Made by a program: the position numbers and the translations under genes | The notes under the pieces: model-generated | Database searches by the model: none | What the model was told of the DNA's origin: nothing | What the model saw: only the letters and a program-made list of their open reading frames with translations | NCBI GenBank assembly: GCA_027494015.1 | Contig: JAOSJP010000001.1 | Location: 839,061-903,060 of the forward strand | Direction: 5' to 3' | Source of the DNA: Anaerolineae bacterium | GTDB taxonomy: Bacteria > Chloroflexota > Anaerolineae > Aggregatilineales > Aggregatilineaceae | DNA length: 64,000 bases | In this document: positions 61,919 to 64,000 of the stretch, in pieces | Layout: each line of letters opens with the position of its first letter | Position numbering within the stretch: position 1 is the first letter of the stretch

Positions 61919-64000
61919 ATGACTGGAAGGGAAAAGGCAGCAGTGACGGGACGGCTGTTCGCGTTGTGGGGTGTAGTCGGGCGGATCGCAGACGCGCTGC
62001 TCCGCCCCCCTCGGATCGCGCTGCTGATCGTCTTGCTGCTGGCCTTCGCCGTGCGCTTCCACGCCCTGGAAGCGCAATCGCTGTGGAACGACGAGGGCAA
62101 CAGCCTGCGCCTGGCCGAGCGGGGCGTCCCCGATATGTTCGACGCCGCCGGGCGCGACATTCACCCGCCGGGCTACTACCTGGCGCTGAAGGGCTGGATC
62201 GCGCTGGCGGGCGAGAGCGAGTTCGGGCTGCGCTCGCTCTCGGCGTTGGAGGGTGTCCTGACCGTTGCCCTGACGGTCGCCCTGGGGCGGGGGCTGTTCG
62301 GCGGGGCGGCGGGGACGCTGGCCGGGCTGTTCGTGGCGCTGAGTCCCTTTGCCGTGTACTACGGCCAGGAGGCGCGCATGTACGCGCAGCTCGCCCTGCT
62401 CAGCGCGGCGAGCATGGCCCTCTTCGCGCGCTGGCTGGGAGGGGCGTCTGTAGGGGCGTATCGCAATACGCCCCTACGGGAGGGTGAGAATTCACCGCAG
62501 AGACGCAGAGAGCGCAGAGGAAAGATAGAAGATAAGCATTTCAGGTTCTTCTCTGCGTCCTTTGCGCCTCTGCGGTTCAGATTCGCGCTGGCGCTGGCCC
62601 TGGTCAACGCTGCCGGGCTGTACACGCAGTATTCGTTCGCCTTCACCCTGCTCGCCCAGGGTATTCTTCTCATCGCGTTCGTCATCTGGATCGCCTGGCG
62701 CAGCCGCCAGCAGGCTTCTCCCCCCCCCCCCGGCCTGGCGGGGGTGAGGCCCCTCGCCGCCTACCTGGCCCTCAGCCTGCTGACGCTGGCCCTCTTCGCG
62801 CCCTGGCTGCCTACCGCCTGGGATCAGGTCACGGCCTGGCCGCGCGCCGGCGAAGGCCTGGCCCTCGGCGAGCAGTCGCGCACCGTGCTCACCTGGCTCA
62901 CCTACGGCAGCACAGCGGGCAAGGTAGCTCCGCTGCATTTCCTGTGGCCGGGCCTGCTGCTGGCTGCGGCGCTGTGGCCGGGGCGCGGGCGCGCGCAGGG
63001 CTGGCGACTCACCCTGCCGCTGACCTGGGCGGCGGTGGTCGTGGGCGCGCTGTTCGTCTCCGGCGCGTACCGACCGGCCAACCTCAAGTTCCTGCTGCCC
63101 GCGCAGATCGCCCTGGCCCTGCTGCTGGCGGAGGGCGCGCGGCGGCTGTGGACAGTGGAGGAGCGCGTTCGCCTGCTGAGCGTCCGCGAATCGCGGGCCG
63201 TCGCACGGATGCTGGCTGCGGTCTGCGCCTTTCTGGTGGTGATGGGCGCGGCACAGGCGCTCGATGCCCTGTACAACGACCCCGCCTACGCCCGCGCCGA
63301 CTACCGGGCTATCGCCGCCGCCATCAGCGCCGACGCGCGCCCCGGCGACGCCGTCATCCTCACCGCGCCCAACCAGGTCGAGGTGTTCAGCTACTATTAC
63401 CAGGGGGATGCGCCGCTCTACCCGCTGCCACGCGGCCTAGGCGGGGACGATGCCGCGACGCAGGCCGATGTCGAAGCCGTGGTCGGCGGGCACGCGCGCA
63501 TCTTCGCCGTCTTCTGGGGCGAGGAGGAGCGCGATCCGCGCCGTGTAGTGGCGGCGACGCTCGACGCGGGCGCATACCCGGTCGCCTCGACGTGGTACGG
63601 CGACGTGCGCCTGGCCCAGTACGCCGTGCTCGGCCCCGCGCCGGACGCGCCCGCCGTCCTACTGGACGCCCACTTCGGCGACGCGCTGCGCCTGACCGGC
63701 TACGCCCTCAGCGCCCAAAGCGCCCGCCCCGGCGACGCGCTCGGCGTGACGCTGTTCTGGACGGCGGACGCGCCGCTCGCTGCGCGCTACAAGGTCACGG
63801 TGCAGCTTCTCGCGCCGGACGGCTCGCTGGCCGCGCAGCACGACGCCGAGCCGGCCAACAACCTGGCCCCCACCACGACCTGGACGCCTGGCCAGACGGT
63901 GAGCGACACGCACGGCCTGATCGTGCCGTCGGACGCATTACCGGGCGAGTACGCCCTGGCCGTCGCCGTCTACGCGCTCGATGCGCCGGGAGATCGTCTG
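61919..64000 (+). CDS. PMT_2/ArnT-like membrane glycosyltransferase (3' end outside window)
   Basis: One frame is open from ATG 61919 to the end of the window (694 codons). It has the family-39-like motifs LWNDEGNSLRLAERG, DIHPPGYYLALKGW and SPFAVYYGQEARMYAQ, then many membrane helices and a C-terminal soluble beta domain from about residue 590. Two repeats sit in frame: a 28-bp GTAGGGGCGTATCG palindrome (62450-62477) and a CGCAGAGACGCAGAG inverted repeat (62494-62577), together adding about 49 residues (around residues 174-222) that are basic and unlike the membrane protein around them. A run of 12 C (62720-62731) encodes PPPP. The enzyme should transfer a sugar from a polyprenyl-phosphate donor. 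Confidence 0.8.
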   Translation, partial: MTGREKAAVTGRLFALWGVVGRIADALLRPPRIALLIVLLLAFAVRFHALEAQSLWNDEGNSLRLAERGVPDMFDAAGRDIHPPGYYLALKGWIALAGESEFGLRSLSALEGVLTVALTVALGRGLFGGAAGTLAGLFVALSPFAVYYGQEARMYAQLALLSAASMALFARWLGGASVGAYRNTPLREGENSPQRRRERRGKIEDKHFRFFSASFAPLRFRFALALALVNAAGLYTQYSFAFTLLAQGILLIAFVIWIAWRSRQQASPPPPGLAGVRPLAAYLALSLLTLALFAPWLPTAWDQVTAWPRAGEGLALGEQSRTVLTWLTYGSTAGKVAPLHFLWPGLLLAAALWPGRGRAQGWRLTLPLTWAAVVVGALFVSGAYRPANLKFLLPAQIALALLLAEGARRLWTVEERVRLLSVRESRAVARMLAAVCAFLVVMGAAQALDALYNDPAYARADYRAIAAAISADARPGDAVILTAPNQVEVFSYYYQGDAPLYPLPRGLGGDDAATQADVEAVVGGHARIFAVFWGEEERDPRRVVAATLDAGAYPVASTWYGDVRLAQYAVLGPAPDAPAVLLDAHFGDALRLTGYALSAQSARPGDALGVTLFWTADAPLAARYKVTVQLLAPDGSLAAQHDAEPANNLAPTTTWTPGQTVSDTHGLIVPSDALPGEYALAVAVYALDAPGDRL
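62435..62585. repeat. In-frame double repeat insertion in the PMT-like gene
   Basis: A GTAGGGG-type palindrome followed by a CAGAGACGCAGAG...CTCTGCGTCC inverted repeat occupies about 150 bp without breaking the reading frame. The second repeat type is related to CTCTGCGG repeats near 57890. Confidence 0.8.

Overview
This 64-kb window is a high-GC bacterial chromosome segment that most resembles a member of the Chloroflexota, probably an Anaerolineae-like lineage. The reasons are an SpoIIIAA/Ycf45-type ATPase with an R3H domain, DUF2723/PMT-type membrane glycosyltransferases, a Thr/Pro-rich surface protein, SIMPL and YceI exported proteins, and many gene-sized intergenic repeats. This placement is an inference from gene content; no rRNA, tRNA or CRISPR array is visible.

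Layout: 1-2.4 kb holds the 3' end of an ADP-forming acyl-CoA synthetase, an esterase and a membrane protein. 2.9-6.4 kb is sdhABCD (minus strand). 7-10 kb holds two paralogous GNAT-like genes, the first with a one-base frameshift. 11.1-14.4 kb is a pyruvate dehydrogenase E1alpha/E1beta/E2 operon. 14.8-16.7 kb encodes a URO-D-like protein and an SDR. 16.7-18.8 kb is a lower-GC restriction-modification pair whose methylase carries two indels. 19-23.3 kb is glpABC; glpK lies at 26.4-27.9 kb. 23.7-26.2 kb holds sixA, a small PD-(D/E)xK protein, an RlmB-type methyltransferase and an unknown gene. 28.4-33 kb carries a Rieske-like protein that has lost most cluster ligands, an IS3 remnant, a LysM/SGNH-like exported protein and a DUF2723 glycosyltransferase truncated at a 36-G tract. 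33.1-42.9 kb is a seven-gene minus-strand cluster (SIS isomerase, peptide-type ABC binding protein and two permeases, glycoside hydrolase, ROK kinase, PIG-L deacetylase) that looks like amino-sugar or glycopeptide scavenging. 42.9-51.8 kb holds a cellulose-synthase-like GT2, SIMPL, HSP20, a flavin monooxygenase, tmk with an exported partner, and the R3H ATPase with a GNAT-like gene. 52-54.1 kb is a second low-GC restriction-modification pair (Dam-type methylase plus nuclease). 54.4-64 kb holds a membrane HhH protein, a Thr/Pro-rich surface protein, YceI, a small membrane protein paired with an HExxH protein, a second GH-A clan protein with a leaderless-type promoter, and a PMT-type glycosyltransferase that runs off the end.

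The distinctive character of the window is its repeat load. At least five families recur: (i) a perfect 30-bp palindrome built on GTAGGGGCGGGTTTG; (ii) about 100-bp inverted repeats that start with TACCTCACCCC and end with GGGGTGAGGTA; (iii) CTTCCGAAGT palindromes; (iv) heptamer TGATCAG-like arrays that often begin exactly at stop codons; and (v) a composite repeat of about 250 bp present three times. Several have entered coding regions or supply stop codons. Three small transposon-like elements lacking transposases can be delimited. The best is a 258-bp element with Tn7/Mu-style ends: TGT...ACA termini, a 5-bp target duplication, and two evenly spaced 20-bp sites at each end.
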